DNA of 5,107 bases from Paracoccaceae bacterium (GCA_023254015.1 JALQYS010000345.1:1-5107), one strand, 5' to 3'; numbered from the stretch's first letter, positions 1-5,107 are shown. A program made the numbers and translations. Notes: generated by a model not told the origin, from the letters alone.

Positions 1-915
1 AACATCCTCGGCGGCGTGATCTTCCGTGAACCGATCATCTGCAGGAACGTGCCGCGCCTCGTTCCCGGCTGGACCCAGCCCATCGTCATCGGCCGCCACG
101 CCTTTGGCGACCAGTATCGCGCGACCGATTTCCACTTCCCCGGCAAGGGCAAGCTGACGATGAAATTCGTCGGCGAAGATGGGTCGGTCATTGAAAAGGA
201 AGTGTTCAACGCCCCCGCCGCCGGTGTGGCCATGGGCATGTACAACCTGGACCAGTCGATCATCGATTTCGCCCGTTCCTCCTTCAACTATGGCCTGCTG
301 AAGGGCTGGCCGGTGTATCTGTCGACCAAGAACACCATCCTCAAGGCCTATGACGGCCGCTTCAAGGATCTGTTCCAGCAGACGTTCGACGCCGAATTCG
401 CCGACAAGTTCAAGGCCGCCGGCATCACTTATGAACACCGCCTGATTGACGACATGGTGGCTTCGGCGCTGAAATGGTCGGGCGGCTATGTCTGGGCCTG
501 CAAGAACTATGACGGCGACGTGCAGTCGGATACCGTGGCGCAGGGCTTTGGCTCGCTGGGCCTGATGACCTCGGTCCTGATGACGCCCGATGGCCAGATC
601 GTCGAGGCCGAGGCCGCCCACGGCACCGTGACCCGCCACTACCGCCAGCATCAGGCGGGCAAGGAGACCTCGACCAACTCGATCGCGTCGATCTTTGCCT
701 GGACCGGTGGTCTGAAGCATCGCGCCAAGCTGGACAACAACGCTCCGCTGGCCCGCTTTGCAGAGACCCTGGAAAAGGTCTGCGTGCAGACCGTCGAAGA
801 TGGCTGGATGACCAAGGATCTGGCCCTGCTGGTCGGCCCCGACCAGAAATGGCTGACGACCATGGGCTATCTGGAAAAGGTCGACGAATATCTGAACAAG
901 GCCCTGCAGGGCTAA
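1..915 (+). CDS. icd: NADP-dependent isocitrate dehydrogenase, 3' part (5' end outside window)
   Basis: Cytosolic TCA-cycle enzyme that converts isocitrate to 2-oxoglutarate and CO2 while making NADPH. The frame is open from base 1 and encodes 304 residues to a TAA at 913-915. The family is about 400 aa, so roughly the first 100 residues are missing. The sequence aligns by eye with the dimeric eukaryote-like (human IDH1-type) enzymes. Substrate arginines are visible at window residues 9 (FREP) and 32 (GRHAFGDQY, equivalent to human R132), with the catalytic Tyr at 39 and Lys at 110 (STKNT). Metal-binding aspartates lie at 150 (RLIDDM) and at 173 and 177 (YDGDVQSD). The NADP-binding segment HGTVTRHYR is at 207-215, followed by ETSTNSIASIFAW. 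No internal damage is seen. Two substitutions at the extreme left edge (GGVIF and ICRNVP, where I expect GGTIF and ICKNVP) are mildly odd. It is followed by its own terminator, so it is probably the last gene of its transcript. Confidence 0.97.
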   Translation, partial: NILGGVIFREPIICRNVPRLVPGWTQPIVIGRHAFGDQYRATDFHFPGKGKLTMKFVGEDGSVIEKEVFNAPAAGVAMGMYNLDQSIIDFARSSFNYGLLKGWPVYLSTKNTILKAYDGRFKDLFQQTFDAEFADKFKAAGITYEHRLIDDMVASALKWSGGYVWACKNYDGDVQSDTVAQGFGSLGLMTSVLMTPDGQIVEAEAAHGTVTRHYRQHQAGKETSTNSIASIFAWTGGLKHRAKLDNNAPLARFAETLEKVCVQTVEDGWMTKDLALLVGPDQKWLTTMGYLEKVDEYLNKALQG

Positions 916-957
916 GACAGGGCTGGGCTAAGGCCCGACCCGCGCGACGTTGAAAAA

Positions 958-986
958 GGCCCGGGGGAAACCTCGGGCCCTTTTTT
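958..986 (+). terminator. Rho-independent terminator of icd
   Basis: A 9-bp stem pairs 958-966 (GGCCCGGGG) with 971-979 (CCTCGGGCC), with one G-T wobble. It closes on a GAAA loop, and after one C comes a run of six T at 981-986. An A-run at 953-957 precedes it. It lies 43 bases after the icd stop codon and separates icd from the YitT-family gene, which therefore needs its own promoter. Confidence 0.9.
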
Positions 987-987
987 C

Positions 988-1016
988 TTGCGCAAGGGGA
1001 AATATGTCAGTATTGC
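988..1016 (+). promoter_or_regulatory. Candidate promoter for the YitT-family gene
   Basis: TTGCGC at 988-993 and TATTGC at 1011-1016 are separated by exactly 17 bases. A start site 7 bases after the -10 would fall at about 1023, the A of the YitT ATG, giving a leaderless mRNA. Each hexamer matches the sigma-70 consensus at only three of six positions, so this is weak on sequence alone. Support comes from position (directly after the icd terminator) and from the lack of an SD for the downstream gene. A perfect 10-bp palindrome, CTTGCGCAAG at 987-996, overlaps the -35. Confidence 0.35.
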
Positions 1017-1024
1017 TGACATAT
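1002..1024. promoter_or_regulatory. Perfect 9-bp inverted repeat over the YitT start: candidate operator
   Basis: ATATGTCAG (1002-1010) and CTGACATAT (1016-1024) are exact reverse complements around a 5-base spacer, TATTG. The right arm contains the first two bases of the ATG at 1023. The symmetry, about two helical turns overall, is typical of a dimeric transcription-factor site, and it contains a T-N11-A element (T1007, A1019) as in LysR-type sites. A protein bound here would cover the putative -10 and start site. As RNA it could also fold into a hairpin hiding the start codon. I cannot assign it to a known regulator. Confidence 0.55.
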
Positions 1025-1625
1025 GACCGATCCCGCCCACCATTCCCTGATCGAGGACGTCCAAGGCATCGGCTTTGGCATCTGCATGGCCGCCGTCGGC
1101 ATGCATGTGCTGACCTTCATGGGCTTTGTCGCGGGCCAGACGACCGGGGTGGCGGCGCTGATCGCCTATGGCTTTGCCCTGCCCTTTCCGGCGGTCTATT
1201 TCGCGGTGTCGCTGCCCTTTCTCTGGTTCGGCTGGCGGCGGATGGGGGCGCGGTTTGCGGTCAAGACGCTGATCACCCTGGCGGCCCTGTCGGGGCTGAC
1301 CGCCCTTTTGCCGCGCTGGCTTGGGTTTTCCCAGATCCACCCGGCCTTTGCCGCGCTGTTGTTCGGCATCCTCTTTGGCATCGCCGCGCTGGCGGTGGTG
1401 CGCCATGGCGGCAGCTTTGGCGGCGTCTCGATCCTGTGGCTGATGTTGCAGGACCGCACCGGCTTTCCGGCGGGCTATGCGCAACTGGCCTTTGACGTGG
1501 CCCTCTTCGCCGTCTCGGCCCTGATGCTGGAGACTGGCCCCCTTTTGTGGTCTTTTGCCGGGGCGGTGGTGTTCAACCTGTTTCTGGCCATCAACCACCG
1601 CCGCGACCGCTATATCGCCACCTGA
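1023..1625 (+). CDS. YitT-family (DUF161) integral membrane protein, short form
   Basis: A 200-aa inner-membrane protein of unknown substrate, related to the YitT/COG1284 family. Hydrophobic stretches that look like membrane helices lie at about 14-34, 53-71, 78-97, 107-126, 152-169 and 173-190. The family-type signature RHGGSFGGVSILWLMLQ at 127-143 resembles the RxGxSxGGxDIL motif of YitT proteins, and IHPAFAALLFG at 105-115 is also typical. Many YitT proteins are about 280 aa and end in a soluble DUF2179 domain. This one stops right after the last helix with a short basic tail (NHRRDRY), as do other proteobacterial members. An in-frame TGA at 1017-1019 leaves ATG 1023 as the only sensible start, although no SD lies 5-10 bases upstream. 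The nearest purine run (994-1000) is 22 bases away. The neighbouring genes give no clue to function. Confidence 0.85.
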   Translation: MTDPAHHSLIEDVQGIGFGICMAAVGMHVLTFMGFVAGQTTGVAALIAYGFALPFPAVYFAVSLPFLWFGWRRMGARFAVKTLITLAALSGLTALLPRWLGFSQIHPAFAALLFGILFGIAALAVVRHGGSFGGVSILWLMLQDRTGFPAGYAQLAFDVALFAVSALMLETGPLLWSFAGAVVFNLFLAINHRRDRYIAT

Positions 1626-1643
1626 TCTGCCGATCCGATCTGC

Positions 1644-2840
1644 TTATCCGATGAGGGGCCCATGCTTGCCATAGGTCTCGTCATAGTGCCGCCGCAGCCG
1701 CTGCAGGGCAATGCGCAAGACGATCTTGCCCGATCGCGCCGCCCAGCCCATGCGCCGCTCGGCCGCCTCGATGCCCTCCAGAAAGCAGCAGACCCGCAGC
1801 GCCACATCGCCAAGGCCCGGCCCCAGATCACGCAGCGCCGCCGCCACCCGGTCGCGCGCGGCGCGCGGGCCCTGTGCCAGACCGGCCTCATTGGAAAAGC
1901 CGCCCCGATCGCCGCCAGTCAGGAAGCGTTCCCAGTTCTGCGCCACCCGCGGGCCCATCTGCGCCAGTTCGAAATCCTCGCGCAGGCGTTCGGCCGCTTC
2001 GACCAGACCGGGCTCCAGAAAGGGCCGGCCGTCCTTTTCGCGCCGGCGGCCCAGAACGGTGACCGGGCTTTCGGCCAGATTGTGCCGGACGCGCCGCGGC
2101 CCTTCCTCGGTCTGCACCAGCTTTTCGCCCCAGATCCGGTGCTGATCGGCAAAGGCCATCGGTGCCTCGGCCATGCCGCTGGCCAGACGCGCCTGATCCT
2201 CCGCCTCGATCATCCGTTTCAGCGCCGCCTTGCCGGGACCGCTGATGTCATAATTCGACACCCGTCCCGCCTTGCGGCAGGTGATCCAGTCGCGCAGCAC
2301 GAAGGCCTGCGCCACGGCCCGGTCCACCACCGCGAGGCGGGCACAGCGCCCGTCGGGCAGGTCGCGCAGCACAACGGCCTTTTCCATGTCCGGCGCGATG
2401 GCCAGCAGGGCCCCGGGCTCGGCCAGACGGCGCAGGATGCGCAGGCCCTCGCGGTTCAGGGTGACATCATCGACATGGCCCGGCTGGGGGCGCAGGGGGG
2501 CGGTCATCGGATGGGGCTCCTTCGTGGCTGGGTCTTTCCGCCGGTCGGACCGCCCACGGACCAGCGCATCCAGCGCCTCGTCCAAAAGCGGGTCTTCGCG
2601 GCGTTTCTCATAGCGTCGGACCATGCGCAGCACCGTCGAGGCGTGACAGCCGTCGCGCCGCGCCAGCGCCCGCAACGACAGCCCGTCGGCGGTGTGGTCC
2701 AGATAGACCCGGACCGCCTCGGGAATCCAGTCAGGCAGCGGGCGGCGATCGCACGGGGTACCAGTCAGGGTTCGGGGGGCGGATCGGGGCATGGTTCGGG
2801 CTCGTTCGACAGTCGGCGTTGAGAAGGTCACGGGGAGCAT
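1644..2840 (-). CDS. Helix-turn-helix protein with C-terminal DUF6456 domain
   Basis: A 398-aa protein, probably a DNA-binding regulator, of a type I recall from alphaproteobacteria. Residues about 35-80 (WIPEAVRVYL to VRRYEKRRED) hold a helix-turn-helix, LSLRALARRDGCHASTVLRM. A basic linker (about 94-111) follows, then a middle segment (about 123-230). The C-terminal DUF6456-like domain (about 252-389) includes ESPVTVLGRRR, GRPFLEPGLVEAAERLREDFE and GWAARSGKIVLRIALQRL. The start is uncertain. ATG 2840 is chosen because AGGG stands 5 bases upstream. ATG 2858 adds six codons of poor usage (CCA, AGG, GTT) with no SD, and ATG 2792 would remove 16 residues. A strong SD also precedes an in-frame ATG at 2507, between the two domains. 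The gene converges on the YitT gene (18 bases between stops, no terminator hairpin) and diverges from the DUF6477 gene. DNA binding is inferred from the HTH; the target is unknown. Confidence 0.85.
   Translation of the reverse strand: MLPVTFSTPTVERARTMPRSAPRTLTGTPCDRRPLPDWIPEAVRVYLDHTADGLSLRALARRDGCHASTVLRMVRRYEKRREDPLLDEALDALVRGRSDRRKDPATKEPHPMTAPLRPQPGHVDDVTLNREGLRILRRLAEPGALLAIAPDMEKAVVLRDLPDGRCARLAVVDRAVAQAFVLRDWITCRKAGRVSNYDISGPGKAALKRMIEAEDQARLASGMAEAPMAFADQHRIWGEKLVQTEEGPRRVRHNLAESPVTVLGRRREKDGRPFLEPGLVEAAERLREDFELAQMGPRVAQNWERFLTGGDRGGFSNEAGLAQGPRAARDRVAAALRDLGPGLGDVALRVCCFLEGIEAAERRMGWAARSGKIVLRIALQRLRRHYDETYGKHGPLIG
2507..2523 (-). promoter_or_regulatory. Internal ribosome binding site and start codon within the DUF6456 gene
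   Basis: On the minus strand GAAGGAG (2523-2517) stands 9 bases before an in-frame ATG (2507-2505). It is a better SD than any at the 5' end of the gene. Initiation here would make a 287-aa protein lacking the HTH but keeping the middle segment and DUF6456. The Lys/Arg/Pro-rich linker on either side is where a domain boundary would be expected. Confidence 0.4.
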
Positions 2841-3008
2841 GTCAACCCTGAGTGGCATTTCTTACCCGAGTGTTAATTTCGACGGTGATTTGGATAATTG
2901 TTTCGAATTCTTAAACAAACTGGTAACCATCGCGCGCCAATCTCCGCGAAGGCGCAACGTAAGGTTGCGTGGTGTTAGGGTGCAGTCCTGATCCAAACGG
3001 AGGCTGCC
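2841..3008. promoter_or_regulatory. Divergent AT-rich intergenic promoter region
   Basis: About 168 bases separate the divergent DUF6456 and DUF6477 genes, and both promoters should lie here. Bases 2858-2930 are far richer in A and T than the rest of the window. On the plus strand GATAAT (2893-2898) matches a -10 box at five of six positions, without a good -35. On the minus strand TTGACA (2845-2840) is a perfect -35 but its -10 is poor, and it would fit only a start at 2792. An inverted repeat, TTGTTT (2898-2903) and AAACAA (2913-2918) around 9 bases, lies in the AT-rich core. A hairpin, CGCAAC (2953-2958) and GTTGCG (2964-2969) with loop GTAAG, would fall in the DUF6477 leader. Confidence 0.5.
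2999..3003 (+). promoter_or_regulatory. Shine-Dalgarno of the DUF6477-type gene
   Basis: GGAGG ends 5 bases before ATG 3009, an ideal distance. It fixes this start for the small protein. Confidence 0.85.
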
Positions 3009-3293
3009 ATGACCGATTTCCGCACCACCCTTGCCAATCTGCGCCGCCCGCGTCTCTTGATCCATGCGGCGCGCTTTGGCCTGCCCGAATACCGCCGTGA
3101 CCGGGATTTGCGGCGTCTGGTGGCGGTTTCCGGCTCTCCCGAGCGGGTTTTGCCCGAACTTCTGGCCGAGGAAGAGCGGTTGGAACGCCGCCGGCAGACC
3201 GGCGACATCTCCTATCCGGTGGCCCGCCATATCGAGATTCTTGCCGCGATGATGGCCGAAGTGCGCCTCTTGCCGCGCCGTCTGGCGATGTGA
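3009..3293 (+). CDS. Small DUF6477-type protein
   Basis: A 94-aa soluble protein with no signal peptide or membrane segment. It is rich in Arg, Leu and Glu and looks largely helical. The pattern (RTTLANLRRPRLLIHAARFGLPEYRRDRDL at the N-terminus, then LLAEEERLERRRQTGDISYPVARHIEILAAMMAEVRLLP) fits the DUF6477 family as I remember it from Rhodobacteraceae, where no function is known. The LRRPRLL and FGLPEYRRDRDL segments are the most distinctive. It starts after a perfect SD and is followed within 7 bases by a terminator, so it is a single-gene transcript. It is divergent from the DUF6456 gene, which makes regulation by that HTH protein a reasonable guess. The family name is given from memory and needs a profile search. 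Confidence 0.8.
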   Translation: MTDFRTTLANLRRPRLLIHAARFGLPEYRRDRDLRRLVAVSGSPERVLPELLAEEERLERRRQTGDISYPVARHIEILAAMMAEVRLLPRRLAM

Positions 3294-3299
3294 CATGCA

Positions 3300-3328
3300 A
3301 AAGGCCCGCCGGGATACGGCGGGCCTTT
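3300..3328. terminator. Bidirectional terminator between the DUF6477-type gene and the MttB-family gene
   Basis: An 11-bp perfect stem pairs AAAGGCCCGCC (3300-3310) with GGCGGGCCTTT (3318-3328) around a 7-base loop. The plus strand ends in TTTCTGTTT. The minus strand ends in four T (the A-run at 3299-3302). It lies 6 bases after the plus-strand stop (3293) and 21 bases beyond the minus-strand stop (3350), so it can serve both convergent genes. Confidence 0.88.
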
Positions 3329-3349
3329 CTGTTTCGATTCCCGAACCAA

Positions 3350-4894
3350 TCAGAGGAAGGCGTCGGGCATCGATTCCTTCTTGCGGGCGACATAGGCCTC
3401 CAGCCCCTCGCGAATGCCTTCGTCCAGATGCGGCGCCTGATAGTCGGCCAGCATCTTCTGAACCCGCTCACCGGCCAGCGCCATGGTGTCGCGCGACCCC
3501 TCCTCGGCCCAGGTCTCATAGGGCTTGTAGTCCAAGAGGTCCGAGCGCCAGAAAGCGGTCTTGAAATTGGCCTGCGTATGGGCGCAGCCCAGATAGTGGC
3601 CGCCGGGGCCCACTTCGCGGATCGCATCCATGCCCTGGCCGTTCTCGTCCACGGCAACGCCCTGCGCCAGATGGTGCAGCGCGCCCAGCTGGTCGGCGTC
3701 CATCACGAATTTCTCGTAGGACGACACCAGACCGCCCTCCAGCCAGCCGCAGGCGTGCAGCATGAAGTTCACGCCCGACAGAAGGCCCATGTTCAGGCTG
3801 TTGGCCGATTCGTAGGCCGCCTGCGCATCGGGCAGCTTGGAGCCGCAGAACCCCCCGGCCGAACGGTAGGGCAGGCCCAGACGGCGCACCAGCTGGCCCA
3901 CACCATAAGTGATGTGGCTCGCCTCTGGCGTGCCAAAGGTCGGCGCGCCCGAGTTCATGTCGATCGAGGTCACAAAGGCCCCCGCAATCACCGGCGCACC
4001 CTTGCGGATCAGCTGGGAATAAGACACCCCCGCCAGAACCTCGGCCAGCACTTGCGTCAGCGTGCCCGCCACCGTCACCGGCGCCATGGCACCGCCCACG
4101 ATGAAGGGCGACACGATCGCGGCCTGATTGGCCTTGGCGTATTCCTCCAGCGCACCCATCATGATGCCGTCAAAGGTCATCGGGCTGTTGATGTTGATGA
4201 GGCTGGTCATCACAGTGTTCTGGTCAACGAAATCATTGCCGAACAGGATCTTTGCCATCTCGACCGAATCCGCCGCGCGCGAGGGTTCGGTCACCGAGCC
4301 CATGAAGGGCTTGTCCGACAGCGTCATGTGCGCCAACAGCATGTCAAGATGGCGCTTGTTCACCGGAATGTCGGTCGGCTCGCAGACCGTGCCGCCCGAA
4401 TGGTGCAGCCATTTGGACATGTAGCCCAGCTTCACGAAATTGCGGAAATCCTCGATTGTGGCATAGCGGCGGCCGCCCTTGGCGTCATGCACGAAGGGGG
4501 GGCCGTAAACCGGGGCGAGCACCAGGTTGCGGCCGCCGATTTCCACCGAACGCTCGGGGTTGCGCGCGTGCTGGGTAAAGGTCTTGGGCGCGGTCTTGAC
4601 AAGCTCGCGCGCCAGACCGCGCGGGATATGCACCCGCTCGCCCTGCACATCTGCCCCGGCCTCGCGCCAGCGCTGCAGCGCCGCCTCGTTCTCCACAAAG
4701 TTGACGCCGATTTCCTCAAGCACCGTCTCGGCATTGTGCTCGATGATCTGCAGCGCCTCTTCGTTCAGGATCTCGAAATTCGGGATATTGCGCTGAATGA
4801 AGCGGGCCGTCTCGAACGACACCGCCGTCCGTTCCGCCCGCCGCGCCGATCCGCCACCACCCCGGGCCCGACGCCCTGCTGCAACATCGCTCAT
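3350..4894 (-). CDS. Trimethylamine methyltransferase (MttB) family protein, non-pyrrolysine type
   Basis: A 514-aa cytoplasmic protein of the COG5598/MttB superfamily. Characterised members move a methyl group from a quaternary or tertiary amine to the cobalt of a small corrinoid protein. Archaeal MttB uses trimethylamine and pyrrolysine, while non-pyrrolysine members such as MtgB use glycine betaine. Here no in-frame stop interrupts the frame. The region SAGGFCGSKLPDAQAAYES (about 345-363) is near where I expect the pyrrolysine site by length, but I cannot fix the residue. Other recognisable blocks are RNIPNFEILNEEAL (35-48), YGPPFVHD (130-137), GGTVCEPTDIP (167-177), NFMLHACGWLEGGLVSSYEKFVMD (376-399) and GPGGHYLGCAHTQANF (429-444). 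The N-terminus is Gly/Arg-rich (about 5-25). ATG 4894 is chosen because GGAGG lies 6 bases upstream. No corrinoid protein, RamA-type reactivase or second methyltransferase is in the window, so the substrate cannot be stated. Confidence 0.92.
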   Translation of the reverse strand: MSDVAAGRRARGGGGSARRAERTAVSFETARFIQRNIPNFEILNEEALQIIEHNAETVLEEIGVNFVENEAALQRWREAGADVQGERVHIPRGLARELVKTAPKTFTQHARNPERSVEIGGRNLVLAPVYGPPFVHDAKGGRRYATIEDFRNFVKLGYMSKWLHHSGGTVCEPTDIPVNKRHLDMLLAHMTLSDKPFMGSVTEPSRAADSVEMAKILFGNDFVDQNTVMTSLININSPMTFDGIMMGALEEYAKANQAAIVSPFIVGGAMAPVTVAGTLTQVLAEVLAGVSYSQLIRKGAPVIAGAFVTSIDMNSGAPTFGTPEASHITYGVGQLVRRLGLPYRSAGGFCGSKLPDAQAAYESANSLNMGLLSGVNFMLHACGWLEGGLVSSYEKFVMDADQLGALHHLAQGVAVDENGQGMDAIREVGPGGHYLGCAHTQANFKTAFWRSDLLDYKPYETWAEEGSRDTMALAGERVQKMLADYQAPHLDEGIREGLEAYVARKKESMPDAFL

Positions 4895-4900
4895 GATAAG

Positions 4901-4905
4901 CCTCC
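4901..4905 (-). promoter_or_regulatory. Shine-Dalgarno of the MttB-family gene
   Basis: Plus-strand CCTCC at 4901-4905 reads GGAGG on the minus strand, 6 bases before ATG 4894. This settles the start, because the reading frame itself stays open further upstream to the window edge. Confidence 0.88.
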
Positions 4906-4925
4906 GAAAGCTGATTTTGCCCCTT

Positions 4926-4968
4926 ATGCGCCGAACCCGGCGAAAACCGCCTCGGAAAAGCGGCGCAT
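4926..4968 (-). repeat. 8-bp inverted repeat in the upstream leader of the MttB-family gene
   Basis: ATGCGCCG (4926-4933) and CGGCGCAT (4961-4968) are exact reverse complements separated by 27 bases. Inside, the minus strand also carries a small GGCG-GTTTT-CGCC hairpin (4953-4941). If transcribed, the segment could fold into a 43-base structure ending 31 bases before the start codon. Whether it is RNA structure, a protein site or chance in GC-rich DNA cannot be told from sequence. Confidence 0.35.
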
Positions 4969-5006
4969 GACCGCCAAAAGCGACAGATTTCCCCCTCAAA
5001 AGCGAC
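4956..5006. repeat. Three spaced copies of AAAAGCGRC upstream of the MttB-family gene
   Basis: AAAAGCGGC at 4956-4964 and AAAAGCGAC at 4976-4984 and 4998-5006 recur at 20- and 22-base steps, about two helical turns. The last two are identical over 10 bases (CAAAAGCGAC, from 4975 and 4997). The array sits 62 to 112 bases upstream of the start codon, a usual place for activator sites. It is a candidate binding array for a regulator on one face of the helix. Confidence 0.4.
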
Positions 5007-5107
5007 GGAACCCCTTCTTCAACGTGGCGCAAATATCCCACGGGGGTGCGGGGGTGTGAAACCCCCGCTTCCGTCTGCCTCTTGCGATTCCCTTCATCAT
5101 TGCTTAG
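5007..5107. other. Right-edge non-coding sequence
   Basis: Apart from the G/C-rich hairpin I see no gene here. A minus-strand TAA at 5106-5104 could be the stop of a gene outside the window, but nothing inside confirms it. The 4895-5107 interval upstream of the MttB-family gene has no convincing sigma-70 promoter. Confidence 0.4.
5041..5068. repeat. G/C-rich hairpin, possible dispersed intergenic repeat or terminator
   Basis: GCGGGGGT (5048-5055) pairs perfectly with ACCCCCGC (5061-5068) around loop GTGAA. On the minus strand the ACCCCCG arm is immediately repeated (ACCCCCGC then ACCCCCGT, down to 5040), so the G-rich arm has two alternative partners. There is no proper T-run, only ATATTT on the minus strand just beyond. 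It may mark the 3' end of a minus-strand gene lying past the right edge. From memory, similar blocks recur between genes in Rhodobacteraceae. Confidence 0.45.

Noticed and set aside
1005..1021. PpsR/CrtJ-type site (TGT-N12-ACA) at the YitT start
   Set aside because: The spacing between TGT and ACA is 11, not 12.
1004..1495. ATG at 1004 with a close purine-rich SD (994-1000)
   Set aside because: It reads the YitT gene in the wrong frame and gives a Cys/Arg/Trp-rich nonsense product, although the good SD placement is a curiosity.
912..1598. 228-codon minus-strand open frame opposite the YitT gene
   Set aside because: Low-complexity Gln/Arg/Lys-rich product, while the opposite strand encodes a clear membrane protein.
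1662..2822. 386-codon plus-strand open frame opposite the DUF6456 gene
   Set aside because: Antisense shadow with biased composition. The minus-strand frame has recognisable domains.
2989..2994. TGATCC resembling the -35 of a RpoE-type promoter
   Set aside because: No matching -10 downstream, and it overlaps the SD region of the DUF6477-type gene.
3290..5059. Long plus-strand open frame of 589 codons
   Set aside because: It lies antisense to the well-conserved methyltransferase gene. Its product is His/Arg/Gln-rich with no recognisable domain, a typical shadow of a high-GC gene.
4895..5107. N-terminal extension of the methyltransferase to 5041 or beyond, since the frame stays open
   Set aside because: The GGAGG at 4901-4905 and the family-like N-terminus at ATG 4894 fix the start. 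The extension would translate the repeat-bearing leader and the G/C hairpin.
4895..5107. Cobalamin riboswitch upstream of a corrinoid-linked enzyme
   Set aside because: No GCCACTG-type B12 box is present on the minus strand of this interval.
1..5107. Mobile elements, CRISPR arrays, tRNA or rRNA genes
   Set aside because: No transposase, regular long repeats or tRNA-like cloverleaf was seen on either strand.

Overview
The window is a high-GC stretch whose gene content points to an alphaproteobacterium of the Rhodobacteraceae/Paracoccaceae group (Rhodobacter, Paracoccus and relatives). The signs are a eukaryote-like dimeric NADP isocitrate dehydrogenase, a DUF6456 helix-turn-helix protein next to a DUF6477 small protein, and a non-pyrrolysine MttB-family methyltransferase. 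This lineage call rests on recalled family distributions, not on a database search.

Layout. (1) Bases 1-915, plus strand: the 3' three quarters of icd, cut by the left edge, closed by a strong GC hairpin plus T-run terminator at 958-986. (2) Bases 1023-1625, plus strand: a short YitT-family membrane protein. It has no Shine-Dalgarno (SD) sequence at a usable distance, and its start codon lies inside a perfect 9-bp inverted repeat. (3) Bases 1644-2840, minus strand: a DUF6456 HTH protein, convergent with the YitT gene with only 18 bases between stop codons. A strong internal SD sits in front of an in-frame ATG between its two domains. (4) Bases 2841-3008: an AT-rich divergent intergenic region with small inverted repeats. 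(5) Bases 3009-3293, plus strand: a 94-aa DUF6477-type protein, followed by an 11-bp hairpin at 3300-3328 that can terminate from both sides. (6) Bases 3350-4894, minus strand: the 514-aa MttB-family methyltransferase with a clean SD. (7) Bases 4895-5107: its upstream region, with three evenly spaced AAAAGCGRC repeats, a long-range inverted repeat and a G/C-rich hairpin that resembles a dispersed intergenic repeat.

The genes do not form one pathway. Icd is core TCA metabolism. The YitT protein is a transporter-like membrane protein of unknown substrate. The DUF6456/DUF6477 divergent pair is probably a regulator and its neighbour. The MttB-type enzyme is probably a catabolic demethylase whose corrinoid partners lie elsewhere. 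I see no mobile element, CRISPR array, tRNA or rRNA, and no clear new multi-gene system. The features most worth a second look are regulatory: the palindrome over the YitT start, the repeats upstream of the methyltransferase gene, and the internal start in the DUF6456 gene.
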